From assembly GCF_000812465.1 (NCBI RefSeq), contig NZ_JWMA01000122.1:1-37318 (forward strand): a stretch of 37,318 nucleotides of DNA, read 5' to 3'. The notes beneath the pieces are model-generated. The model saw only the letters and a list, made by a program, of their open reading frames with translations, had not been told where the DNA came from and searched no databases. Positions 25,945 to 34,427 of this stretch are shown piece by piece (position 1 is the stretch's first letter; each line of letters begins with the position of its first letter). Origin of the DNA: Cupriavidus sp. IDO (GTDB lineage: Bacteria > Pseudomonadota > Gammaproteobacteria > Burkholderiales > Burkholderiaceae). Made by a program: the position numbers and the translations under genes.

Positions 25945-26451
25945 TCAGGGCAGGCGTGCCAGCATCCGATCGCGCAGCGTCGGCGGCAGTTTCAGGTGAC
26001 CCTTGCCGTCGGTGGCGGCGGGGTCATAGACCAGCGTGTCGCCATCCCAGCTCAGCCGGACGGGGCCGGTGCTCGCGTAGGTACGCTCCGCCAGCAAGGC
26101 GCCGCGTCCCGTGCTGTAGAGCCTGAGCAGCACCTTGTCTTGACGCAGATAGCAATATTCCGCGGCGTAGCGCGCGGCAGCGCCGCTTGCCGGCACGCGC
26201 CGGCAATTGTGGGCCCCTGCCCGCTCCCAGGCACCGCTTGTGTAGACGATGACTGTCCAGATGCCGAGCAGCGCAAGGATGCGCCAGGTCGCCACCCATG
26301 CCAGCTGTTGCGCCCGTTCCACGCGGCCGGTCTTGACGGCCATGACCAGGTAGACAGCGCGTGCGATGACCAGCAGCAGCGCCAGCACCGCCACGCCGGC
26401 AAGGTGAAAATAGAAGGCCGACTCCGGCATGACCGCCATTGCCTGGCTCAT
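25945..26451 (-). CDS. Hypothetical membrane protein
   Basis: Unrecognised 168-residue protein. Two hydrophobic segments are clear: about 10-35 (FYFHLAGVAVLALLLVIARAVYLVM) and about 53-72 (WRILALLGIWTVIVYTSG), joined by a basic cytoplasmic-type loop (KTGRVERAQQ). The remaining 95 residues form a soluble part with two cysteines (NCRRV, EYCYLRQD) and a basic C-terminus. Orientation by the positive-inside rule would put both ends outside the cytoplasm. ATG at 26,451 is weakly supported. It follows the Hpt gene on the same strand after 243 bases, so co-regulation with the phosphorelay is possible but not shown. Confidence 0.65.
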   Translation of the reverse strand: MSQAMAVMPESAFYFHLAGVAVLALLLVIARAVYLVMAVKTGRVERAQQLAWVATWRILALLGIWTVIVYTSGAWERAGAHNCRRVPASGAAARYAAEYCYLRQDKVLLRLYSTGRGALLAERTYASTGPVRLSWDGDTLVYDPAATDGKGHLKLPPTLRDRMLARLP

Positions 26452-26581
26452 GACCGCCCCCCTAATCCCGGCGCAAATACCGGATATTCTTCTGTCCCGG
26501 CCCGGCAATGCTGCTGCTAACCGGCACGAATACCATCTCGAAGCTCAGGAATCCCGATTGATGACGGTTGGGGATAAATCG

Positions 26582-26601
26582 GAATGACTCATTTATCATT
26601 C
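26582..26601. promoter_or_regulatory. Small inverted repeat upstream of the hypothetical membrane protein
   Basis: GAATGA and TCATTC flank an AT-rich eight-base centre, in the less GC-rich gap between the Hpt gene and the membrane protein gene (26,452-26,694). The gap otherwise shows no supported gene. The position suits an operator or promoter for the downstream gene; this is weak evidence. Confidence 0.3.
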
Positions 26602-26694
26602 TCCTTGATGCCGATTTTCCCGACAGACCCAGATTAATGCGGGGCGAGGGATTTGCCAACCGGGTTTATTACCCTATTCGCGGCATTTTCGTTG

Positions 26695-27387
26695 TCACGC
26701 CGGCAGATTTCCCTTGAGCAGGGCGTACAGGTTTTCCGTGGCGGGTATGAATATCCGCAGCAGCGCCGTCACGATGCGCCGGTCCTCACCGCGCGCTGCC
26801 GTCTCCAGCCGCTGGGCCAGCGCGCGATAGGACCGGCAATCGATGAAATGCGCTGACGACTTGAGCCGGTGAGCCACTGCCCGGATGGTTCCCACGTCGT
26901 CCCCCGCGGCACGCAGTGCTGCCAGGTCGGATTCGGTCGAGGCAACCAGTGCTCGGATCAGTTCTTCGGCAAAGCTCTTGTCACCGAGGGTCTGCTGACC
27001 GATGGCGGCGGCAATGCCGCTCGCCTCGCGCACCGATATCGCCAGGTAGCCGTTTCGGGCAAGCAGTTCAAGCAGCGCCATCTCCAGGTCCGCATCCGTG
27101 CAGATGGCATCGAAACCGGCTGCATCCCCCGCTGCCGCCCCGTGCGTAACCCGAATGCAGGCAGCTCCGGCCTTGCGTGCTGTCTCGAGCGGCGCACGCA
27201 GGTCATCGGCCACGCCATCCGCGACAAGCAGCAGCCGGGCCTGCTCGCCGCGGCGTTGCAGCGCGGCCCTGGCCTCGCCGGTGGTGCTGACGCGATGGAC
27301 GGCAAAGCCCAGACTGGCGGTCAGCTTTTCAAGAAATCCGGTGCCTGCCTGGTCTTCTTCGCGGACAAGCAAAATAGCGTCGTTCAT
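26695..27387 (-). CDS. Pseudo-receiver / Hpt phosphotransfer protein
   Basis: Predicted phosphotransfer protein of the local BvgAS-like relay. The 230-residue protein has an N-terminal receiver-like fold (about 1-110, starting DAILLVREEDQ) without the acidic pair or the conserved lysine, so it is unlikely to be phosphorylated. A C-terminal Hpt domain (about 125-228) carries H173 in RAVAHRLKSSAHFI. ATG at 27,387 lies 21 bases after the response regulator stop, implying one transcript. BvgS has its Hpt as a C-terminal domain; here neither kinase has one, so this free Hpt may serve both. The pairing is inference. Confidence 0.87.
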   Translation of the reverse strand: MNDAILLVREEDQAGTGFLEKLTASLGFAVHRVSTTGEARAALQRRGEQARLLLVADGVADDLRAPLETARKAGAACIRVTHGAAAGDAAGFDAICTDADLEMALLELLARNGYLAISVREASGIAAAIGQQTLGDKSFAEELIRALVASTESDLAALRAAGDDVGTIRAVAHRLKSSAHFIDCRSYRALAQRLETAARGEDRRIVTALLRIFIPATENLYALLKGNLPA

Positions 27388-27408
27388 GAATTACCTGCTG
27401 CGAAGCAA

Positions 27409-28032
27409 TTAGCCGATCGCAATATGATGGCGCCTGGCAAAATCGATCACGTCGACAATCGATTTGGCACCGAGCTTTTCCATGATGCGTGTCTTGTGCG
27501 TGCTGACGGTCTTGTTCGAGATAAACAGGACTTCACCGATGTCCTTGTTCGACATCCCTTTTGCCAGCATCTGCAGGATGATCAGTTCCTTGTCGGAAAG
27601 ACGGTGCAGCCTGGCCGCCTCGCCCTGCTCTCCCGCCTTGGCCGGGTCGATGAGCGGCATGACCGAATAGCCCGCAAGCACGGATTCCACGCAGCGCACG
27701 ATTTCCGACAACTCCTGCGTCTTGCTGACAAAGCCTTGCGCGCCGGCGTGCCTGGCGCGCGGGGCAAAAGTATTCTGGTCCTGCCCGGAGATCACCAGTA
27801 TCCGCACCGACGGCTGGATCGCCCGGAGCCGGGGGATCACATCGAGTCCGTTGATCTTCGGAATGTCGATATCGAGGATGACGACATCGGGTGCATATTG
27901 CCGGACGATTTCAATGGCAGCCTGTCCGTTGTCGGCTTCGAGAATATGGGTTACGCCCAGCACCTGCGACAGGTGCGTTTTGAGTACCACCCGCACTGGT
28001 GGGTGATCATCGACAATCAGGATTGTGGCCAC
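27409..28032 (-). CDS. BvgA-like LuxR-type response regulator
   Basis: Response regulator of the NarL/BvgA class. The 207-residue protein has a receiver domain with acidic residues D8/D9, phosphoacceptor D54 (VVILDIDIP) and K104 (FVSKTQ), and a C-terminal LuxR helix-turn-helix (about 142-205; LSDKELIILQMLAKGMSNKDIGEVLFISNKTVSTH). The start is GTG at 28,032, preceded by GGAGG at good spacing. It is followed by the Hpt gene after 21 bases. A GGAAATTTCC palindrome lies about 100 bases upstream and recurs before the BvgS-like kinase gene, suggesting autoregulation. Confidence 0.93.
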   Translation of the reverse strand: MATILIVDDHPPVRVVLKTHLSQVLGVTHILEADNGQAAIEIVRQYAPDVVILDIDIPKINGLDVIPRLRAIQPSVRILVISGQDQNTFAPRARHAGAQGFVSKTQELSEIVRCVESVLAGYSVMPLIDPAKAGEQGEAARLHRLSDKELIILQMLAKGMSNKDIGEVLFISNKTVSTHKTRIMEKLGAKSIVDVIDFARRHHIAIG

Positions 28033-28129
28033 AGCACCTCCATCGCAAATTCCCTTCTGGCTGCCGGATTACGGGTAAGTTGTCCCATCAGCCGCATGCA
28101 TTGTGCTCAGCATTTGTCCGCAATAACTC

Positions 28130-28141
28130 CGGAAATTTCCG
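28130..28141. promoter_or_regulatory. CGGAAATTTCCG palindrome upstream of the response regulator gene
   Basis: A perfect 12-base palindrome about 100 bases before the GTG start of the response regulator. Read on the minus strand it shares TTCGGAAATTTCC with 30,308-30,320 in front of the divergent BvgS-like kinase gene. It is a good candidate site for the BvgA-like regulator. Confidence 0.55.
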
Positions 28142-28208
28142 AACGGCATTAAGACTTTTCCCGAAGTTCCTCAATATCGGCGCGGCAGCGTCACATGGAT
28201 TCGCCGGC

Positions 28209-30097
28209 TTACCTGGCCCAGCGTTCGATGCACTGGCGCAGTGCATCCATTTGCACGGGCTTGGTCAGATAGGCATTCATCCCGGCCCGGACGCAGCGCC
28301 CGGCCACGTCATCGTCCGTGGCGCCGGTCAGGGCCACGATCGGCACGGCGGCGTTGCCGCACTCGGTGGCCGGGCGGATATGGCCGGCCAGCTCGAATCC
28401 GTCCATGCCGGGCATCTGGCAGTCGGTGAACACCAGGTCATAGCGCCGCTGCTTCAGCAACTCGAGCGCCTCGTCGCCGTCCGCCGCAATTGTGCATTGC
28501 AGTCCGAGCAGCTCCAGCTGGCGTTGCATGATGACCTGGAAAGGCAGGTAGTCTTCCACCACCAGTATGGTTTTGGTCGAGGCCGCGCCGGGCGGCTCCG
28601 GGCGGGCCTCGCCTGTGCCGCCCGCCGCACCGGCCGCCTGCAGGCAAGCGGCTCTCAATGCCCGCCACCAGACCGGGCCCGAGCGCAGGACGATGCCATC
28701 GCCACCGTCGTGACCGGTGCGGCTCCTGCTCTCCAGCACGATGGTCGGTAGCGCCGGCAACAGGCCCGTGCCGGACGCATCGGCAAACTGGAAATCGGCT
28801 TGCTGCCCGCTATCGGCCGGCCAGACCGAGATACCCAGCGCGCCAAGGTACTCGCGAATCAGGCAGGCATCGTCACTGTCGCCAATCGCGTCCATGCGCG
28901 CGCACAACCCTGTCAGCGCCGATGGCTCCGGCGCGCGCCGTGCGACCGCCAGCGTGATCCGCATGGTCGCCACGGTGCCGGTGCCCGGCTTGCCCTGCAC
29001 CGTGAGCTCGCCACCCATCAGCCGCGTCAGCCGCGCGCACAGGGCCAGGCCAAGGCCGCTGGCACCCGAAGTCGCCGCGAGGACAGACTCGGCACGGCCG
29101 GCGAGTGTGGCAGTGGCATCCTTCTGGCCGGCCGAGATGCCGACCCCGCTATCGGCCACGCTGATCTCGAGATGCTGGAAGTCGTCCCTGTCGGCCACCA
29201 GCTTCAGCCGGACGTCGATCGTCCCGCTGGCCGTGCACCTGACCGCATTGCCGATCAGATTGAGCAGTACGCGCCTGAACCGGTTCGGATCGATGACCAG
29301 CTCGGAGGCGATGCGGGCGTCCAGCCAGGCTGCCAGCTTCAGTCCCTTGGCGGCAACCGACGGCGCATGGACCTGCAGCACGTCGTCCAGCAGCGCCCGC
29401 GGGTCCACCGGCAACGACTGCAGGACAGCGTGGCCCGCGTCGAGCCGCGTGTAGTCGAACACGCCAGCGACGATATCGACGACCAGCTTCGCCGAGTTGC
29501 TGGCGATTTCGAGTTCCTCGGCCTGTTCCGGAGTCAGCGGGGTGGTGCGGAGGATCTCCAGGGCACCCAGCACTGTTGCAAGCGGCGTGCGGGTTTCGTG
29601 CGCAACGGCGCTCTGGAACAGGGAGATCTCCCTGCTGCTGTCTTCGACCGCCAGCGGGCCTCCGCAAGCACCTCGGACTGCAGGTGCTCTTCCGAGACGT
29701 CCGCCCAGTAGCCAGTCCAGCGCAACCGGCCCGGGCCATTCGGCTGCGGCGCCGCCACCACCACGCGCAGCCATGCCAACCCACCCTCGGCCGGCACCCG
29801 GATATCCACGCTTGCGCCCGCCCCGGTCCTGGCTGACTCCTGCAGCACCTGAGCCAGCTTCGGCGCGTCTTCGTGATCCTCGCAAAAATGGCCGCCGGCC
29901 AGCATCTCCAGGAAACGCTCCGCGGTCCATGACCGGAAACTGCCGGCCCCGCCAGAAAAATAAGAGAACCAGTAACGATTGGCGGCGGGTTCGGCACACA
30001 GCTCGAACGGCGCCACCGGCAAGACCCTGGCGAATTCATCGAGCATGCGCCGCGCCTCGTCCCCAGGGCCCGGCATGTCAGCCAATGCAACAACCAT
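28209..30097 (-). pseudogene. Hybrid sensor histidine kinase with a one-base frameshift
   Basis: Reads as one kinase if a single base is restored near 29,653/29,654. The first part (30,097 to about 29,654; ATG with AAAGGA upstream) encodes a PAS-like sensor ending EEHLQSEVLAEAR. The second part, one frame over, continues VEDSSREISLFQ, then H-box AHETRTPL, N-box LLNLIGNAV, G1 VADSGVGI, G2 GASGLGLAL, a degenerate receiver-like stretch and a complete C-terminal receiver (ILVVEDY, TDCQMPGMDG, LTKPV). The span of 1,889 bases is one short of a multiple of three and would give about 629 residues. No membrane segment, so cytoplasmic. The F-box is not recognisable. True mutation or sequencing error cannot be told apart here. 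Confidence 0.85.
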
Positions 30098-30310
30098 GCG
30101 GTGCGCGTCCTTTCGCACTCCGGGAAGAGTGCAGCTTGAGGCTGCCCGAATCGTCTGGCTACCTCGATCCAGCGTTTCCGTGATCCTCAATCATAGCGCC
30201 GGCGACCTGAGAAAGTCGCTTTCGAGAATCCCGCCAGAGCGCGTGCCCCCGTCCTCCCCGACCCATGGCCTGCGCCGTCATTGCGCTAACGCAAACCGCA
30301 CCGGCGATTC

Positions 30311-30320
30311 GGAAATTTCC
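30311..30320. promoter_or_regulatory. GGAAATTTCC palindrome upstream of the BvgS-like kinase gene
   Basis: Perfect 10-base palindrome within the 343-base divergent gap (30,098-30,440) between the two kinase genes, about 120 bases before the ATG at 30,441. It shares TTCGGAAATTTCC with the site before the response regulator gene. The rest of the gap shows no supported gene and no clear sigma-70 promoter. Confidence 0.5.
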
Positions 30321-30440
30321 ACACTGACGCTCGGATTCTTCCCAAGAAAACGCGCCGCCTGCCCCCCTAGAGTCGGGAAGGACAGGCATCGGCTGCAGCA
30401 TGCACCCACCGGTGCCGTCGCCTGACGCTCAACCGGAAAC

Positions 30441-32405
30441 ATGCCGCACAGTCTTTCCTCGCCCCCGGCACTCCCTTTTCCTTCCACCGACCTGGCCCTG
30501 GTCGCGGGCGTGCTGCCGTCGGCAAGCTCCCCGTCGGCGGTAACAGCCTGGGCACAGAACACGTACTGGCTGCCAATGCTGGCCGTTGCGCTGCTCACCG
30601 TGGCCACCCTGTTCCTGCTGTGGATCGTGGCACTGCGCCGTGAAGTCAGGCAACGCAAGGCCGCCGAAGCCGCGCTGAGGGACGAGATCGCGTTCAAGGC
30701 AGCACTGCTGGACGGTATCCCGCAGCCGGTCTACGTGCGCGACGCGGCGCTGCGGCTGATGGCCTGCAACCGGCGCTACGAGGAACTGATCGGCACCAGC
30801 CGCGAAACGCTGCGCGGGATGCCGCTCGAGGCTGTCGGACACCTCCGCACCGTGGTCACGGACATGCCCGAGCTGTCGAGCGACTACCGCAAGGTGATCG
30901 CCTCGGGCGTCGCGCTCAGCAAGGATCGCTGTGTCCAGATACAAGGTGCCAAGCGTCATGTGCTGAACTCGGTGTCACCATTGCAGGCTGCCGATGGCGC
31001 CGTCAAGGGACTGGTCGGCAGCTGGGTGGACCTCACCGAGCGCCACGAGATGCTGGCTGAACTTGGCCGCGCCAAGGAGCACGCCGAAGCCGCCAATCGC
31101 GCCAAGTCGACCTTCCTCGCCTCGGTCAGCCATGAGATCCGCACGCCGATGAATGCCATCACCGGGATGCTGGAACTGACCCTGACGCAGTCGCAGTCGC
31201 ACCTGTCGCCGGAGGACCGGCTGCAGCTCATCACCGCGCACAAGTCGGCCCTCGCGCTGCTGGCGCTGATCGACGACATCCTGGACCTTTCCAAGCTGGA
31301 GGCCGGCAAGTTCCGCATCCACCCGGTCGCAGCCTCGCTGCCCGCGCTGGTCGAAGAAGTCCGGCTCATGTTCGGCCCGGTAGCGGCGCAGAAGCATCTG
31401 TCGCTGACGAGCGTGGTGCACCCCGGCGTCGGCCCGGCGCACATGGTCGACTCGCTGCGCTTCCGGCAGATACTGGCCAATCTGGTCTCGAACGCGGTCC
31501 GGTTCACCGACAGCGGCAGTATTGTTGTCGAGCTTTCCGCGCTACCCGCCCGGGACGGCGAGCAGGCAATCACCGTGACGGTAGCCGACACCGGCATCGG
31601 CGTTCCGCGAGACGCGCAGGCGCGCCTGTTCGAGCCGTTCGAGCAACTACACGGCCAGTCGCGGCCGCACTCCGGCGGCACCGGGCTCGGTCTTGCCATC
31701 TGCCGCAGGCTGGCTGCGGCGATGGGCGGCGAACTCCGCCTGACGAGCGAGGCCGGGCATGGCACGCGCGTGCAGCTCACGCTCGCCCTCGGGACCGCGG
31801 CGGCACCCGCGCCGGAGCCCGATGCGCCGGCGCCCCGGCGCGCGGTGGCGTGCCCGCAGGCGGCCAGGAGAATCCTGGTGGTGGACGACCATGCGCCGAA
31901 CCGGCTGCTGCTGCAAAAGCAGCTCGAGCGGCTCGGCCACCACGTCGTGACTGCGACCGATGGCAGCGATGCCCTGGCCAGGCTGGCTCAGGGCACCTTC
32001 GATCTGATCGTCTGCGACTGCGCGATGCCGGTCATGAATGGCCTGGAGTTCACGCGCAAGGTCCGCGAGCGCGGCGATGCGGTTTCCCGCGTGCCGATCG
32101 TCGGCTGCACCGCCAGCGCGCTGCATGAGGACCACGAGCAGGCGCTGGATGCGGGCATGAATACCGTGCTGGTCAAGCCGGTGGGACTCGACGCCCTGTC
32201 GGCCGCCTTGCAGGCATTGGACGAGCCAGCAGGAGCATCGCGACGCGTGCCAATGGTCTTGCTCCATGCGCAGCCTGCGCCCTGCCGAGGCAGCGTTGAC
32301 CAGGAACCTTCTGCGACGCCGGCAGGCAAGCCGGACCGCTCATGGTGCGATATCTGCCGTGCCATGAACGTCCAGTGCGACCAGCTTGACAACGACCCGT
32401 CGTAA
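30441..32405 (+). CDS. BvgS-like hybrid sensor histidine kinase lacking periplasmic and Hpt domains
   Basis: Membrane-anchored hybrid kinase. The 654 residues comprise a short N-terminus, one transmembrane helix (about 43-65), a linker LRREVRQRKAAEAALRDE and PAS domain (about 84-200; LLDGIPQPVYVRD is very BvgS-like), HisKA with H231 (SVSHEIRTPMNAI), ATPase boxes (ILANLVSNAVRF, VADTGIGV, GGTGLGLAI) and a receiver (about 477-595; ILVVDDHAPNR, CDCAMPVMNG, LVKPVG). BvgS has two Venus-flytrap domains before the membrane helix and a C-terminal Hpt; both are missing. The tail (about 600-654) is cysteine-containing and unrecognised (WCDICRAMNVQCDQ). Shine-Dalgarno is weak. Confidence 0.92.
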   Translation: MPHSLSSPPALPFPSTDLALVAGVLPSASSPSAVTAWAQNTYWLPMLAVALLTVATLFLLWIVALRREVRQRKAAEAALRDEIAFKAALLDGIPQPVYVRDAALRLMACNRRYEELIGTSRETLRGMPLEAVGHLRTVVTDMPELSSDYRKVIASGVALSKDRCVQIQGAKRHVLNSVSPLQAADGAVKGLVGSWVDLTERHEMLAELGRAKEHAEAANRAKSTFLASVSHEIRTPMNAITGMLELTLTQSQSHLSPEDRLQLITAHKSALALLALIDDILDLSKLEAGKFRIHPVAASLPALVEEVRLMFGPVAAQKHLSLTSVVHPGVGPAHMVDSLRFRQILANLVSNAVRFTDSGSIVVELSALPARDGEQAITVTVADTGIGVPRDAQARLFEPFEQLHGQSRPHSGGTGLGLAICRRLAAAMGGELRLTSEAGHGTRVQLTLALGTAAAPAPEPDAPAPRRAVACPQAARRILVVDDHAPNRLLLQKQLERLGHHVVTATDGSDALARLAQGTFDLIVCDCAMPVMNGLEFTRKVRERGDAVSRVPIVGCTASALHEDHEQALDAGMNTVLVKPVGLDALSAALQALDEPAGASRRVPMVLLHAQPAPCRGSVDQEPSATPAGKPDRSWCDICRAMNVQCDQLDNDPS

Positions 32406-32425
32406 GCCTGGCAAGCGCGCGAACC

Positions 32426-32899
32426 TCAGCTCTCCAGCGGCACCGCGCTCGTGCACTTGATCTCGTCCAGGCAGACGCTCGACTTCACGCCGCTCACGCC
32501 CGGGATGCGCATCAGCGTGTCGAGCAGGAAGTCAGACAATGACTTCAGGTCCCTGGCCACCACCTTCAGCACGTAATCGATATCGCCGGTCACGGAGAAG
32601 CATTCCTGGATCTGCGCCAGCTCGGCAACGAGGCTCTTGAAGTTGGACAGGTCGCGGATATGGCCGCGCTCCATCGTCACGTGGATAAAGGCAATCACCC
32701 CAAAACCGAGGCTGGCGGCGTCCAGCCGTGCCTCATAGCGCTTGATGATGCCCGACTCCTCCAGGCGGCGGTGACGCCGCAGCGTTTGTGCCGGAGAGAG
32801 CGCAATGGCCTCAGCCAGTTCCAGGTTCGAAGCGCGGCCCTGCTCCTGCAAGACGCCCAACAGGCGGCGATCTGTACGGTCCAGCTCGGTAGCTTGCAC
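32426..32899 (-). CDS. Lrp/AsnC-family transcriptional regulator
   Basis: Probable amino-acid-responsive regulator of the divergent tyrosine/phenylalanine genes. The 157-residue protein has an N-terminal helix-turn-helix (about 5-64; LDRTDRRLLGVLQEQGRAS, IALSPAQTLRRHRRLEESGII) and a C-terminal RAM/AsnC effector domain (about 70-150; VTGDIDYVLKVVARD). The start is GTG at 32,899 with AGAGGA upstream; an in-frame stop lies just before, so no longer start is possible. The gene is divergent from hpd across 309 bases. Effector probably an aromatic amino acid, by inference from neighbours. Confidence 0.93.
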   Translation of the reverse strand: MQATELDRTDRRLLGVLQEQGRASNLELAEAIALSPAQTLRRHRRLEESGIIKRYEARLDAASLGFGVIAFIHVTMERGHIRDLSNFKSLVAELAQIQECFSVTGDIDYVLKVVARDLKSLSDFLLDTLMRIPGVSGVKSSVCLDEIKCTSAVPLES

Positions 32900-33208
32900 T
32901 TTAATTTCCTCTCATATGAATTCAACACAATCCGATTTCATAATCTAGGGTTTCCCTGCGTCGCTTACGAAATCCAATTTTGCCGGCCAGAATATACACT
33001 CCTTCCCAAGCTGGCAACGGCGACCGGGAGCCCGAAGGGCATTTCCGGCGGCCTTGCCGGTGCGGCGGGCGGCAGGATGACTGAATCGCCACCGCAATAA
33101 TATTTCCCGGCCGCAAGGCCGGTGCAGCAGGCGCCGCCTCCCCCGAAGCGGCACTCCTGCAGGCAGACAAGATCGAATCCTCTACACCTCCCCCCAGTGA
33201 GACACACC
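32900..33208. promoter_or_regulatory. Divergent control region between the Lrp-type gene and hpd
   Basis: No gene is supported here. The half next to the regulator gene (32,900-33,000) is much richer in A and T than its surroundings, as expected for Lrp-type binding and promoters. A small hairpin with a GCAA tetraloop (CCGGCC/GGCCGG, 33,107-33,122) lies in the hpd leader. No convincing -35/-10 pair was found by eye. Confidence 0.5.
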
Positions 33209-34288
33209 ATGGCCGACCTGTTTGACAACCCGATGCAGCTGATGGGCTTCGAATTCGTGGAATTCGCCTCGCCCACCCCCAATGTGCTGGAGCCCCTGTT
33301 CGAAAAGATGGGCTTCTCGCTGGTGGCGCGTCACCGCTCGAAGGACGTGGTGCTGTACCGCCAGGGCGAGGTCAACTTCATCGTCAACCGCGAGCCGAAC
33401 AGCCCGGCGGCGTACTTTGCGGCCGAGCACGGCCCGAGCGCCTGCGGCATGGCATTCCGCGTGAAGGATTCGCACAAGGCCTACGCCCGCGCGCTGGAAC
33501 TGGGCGCGCAGCCGGTGGAAATCGCCACCGGCCCGATGGAGCTGCGCCTGCCGGCGATCAAGGGCATCGGCGGCGCGCCGCTGTACCTGATCGACCGCTT
33601 CGAGGAAGGCAAGTCGATCTATGACATCGACTTCGAGTTCATCGAAGGTGTGGACCGCCACCCGGTCGGCCACGGCCTGAAGCTGATCGACCACCTGACG
33701 CACAACGTCTACCGTGGCCGCATGGCCTACTGGGCCAACTTCTACGAAAAGCTGTTCAACTTCCGCGAGATCCGCTACTTCGACATCCAGGGCGAGTACA
33801 CCGGCCTGACCTCGAAGGCGATGACCGCACCGGACGGCAAGATCCGCATACCGCTGAACGAGGAATCGTCCAAGGGCGCCGGCCAGATCGAAGAATTCCT
33901 GATGGCCTTCAACGGCGAAGGCATCCAGCACATCGCCTTCCTGACGGACAACCTGATCGAAGTCATCGACAACCTGCAGCTGGCTGGCGTCGAGCTGATG
34001 ACCGCGCCCAACGACTACTACTACGAAGCGCTGAACACCCGCCTGCCCGGCCACGGCCAGCCGGTGGACCAGCTCAAGGCCCGCGGCATCCTGCTCGACG
34101 GCACCACCGAGGGCGGCAAGCCGCGCCTGCTGCTGCAGATCTTCTCCAAGACCGTGCTCGGCCCGGTGTTCTTCGAGTTCATCCAGCGCCGTGGCGACGA
34201 AGGCTTCGGCGAAGGCAACTTCAAGGCGCTGTTCGAATCGCTCGAGCGCGACCAGATCGCGCGCGGCGCACTGAAGGTCGAAGCCTGA
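33209..34288 (+). CDS. hpd: 4-hydroxyphenylpyruvate dioxygenase
   Basis: Fe(II)-dependent conversion of 4-hydroxyphenylpyruvate to homogentisate, the committed step of tyrosine catabolism. The 359-residue protein has the three iron ligands H162 (IDHLTHNV), H241 (GIQHIAF) and E323 (VFFEFIQRRG), each one higher than in the Pseudomonas fluorescens enzyme. ATG at 33,209 begins MADLFDNPMQLMGFEFVEF, the family start; the open frame upstream is not conserved in character. Followed by a strong hairpin and then the permease gene. Homogentisate dioxygenase and later enzymes are not in the window. Confidence 0.97.
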   Translation: MADLFDNPMQLMGFEFVEFASPTPNVLEPLFEKMGFSLVARHRSKDVVLYRQGEVNFIVNREPNSPAAYFAAEHGPSACGMAFRVKDSHKAYARALELGAQPVEIATGPMELRLPAIKGIGGAPLYLIDRFEEGKSIYDIDFEFIEGVDRHPVGHGLKLIDHLTHNVYRGRMAYWANFYEKLFNFREIRYFDIQGEYTGLTSKAMTAPDGKIRIPLNEESSKGAGQIEEFLMAFNGEGIQHIAFLTDNLIEVIDNLQLAGVELMTAPNDYYYEALNTRLPGHGQPVDQLKARGILLDGTTEGGKPRLLLQIFSKTVLGPVFFEFIQRRGDEGFGEGNFKALFESLERDQIARGALKVEA

Positions 34289-34311
34289 CCGGCTCCTGAC
34301 CGTCAATCCGT

Positions 34312-34343
34312 CGCCTGGCGCGCAGCACCCTGCGCGCCAGGCG
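34312..34343 (+). terminator. Strong hairpin after hpd
   Basis: CGCCTGGCGCGCAG and CTGCGCGCCAGGCG form a perfect 14-bp stem with loop CACC, 24 bases after the hpd stop and before the permease gene. No T-run follows, so it may be a partial terminator or an mRNA-stabilising structure. Confidence 0.7.
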
Positions 34344-34427
34344 GTGTCATCGCGGCACCAAGCGTCCCCCCAACCGATCGAGAGACGCGGGCCGGCATTC
34401 CATGAGAATGGGTAGAGGAAACAAGCA

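Noticed and set aside
26462..26659. 65-codon minus-strand frame in the gap after the Hpt gene
   Set aside because: It starts with TTG, has no ribosome binding site and no recognisable sequence.
32993..32998. TATACA as a -10 box for hpd
   Set aside because: No -35 match lies 16-18 bases upstream; the nearest TT-containing hexamer is about 22 bases away.
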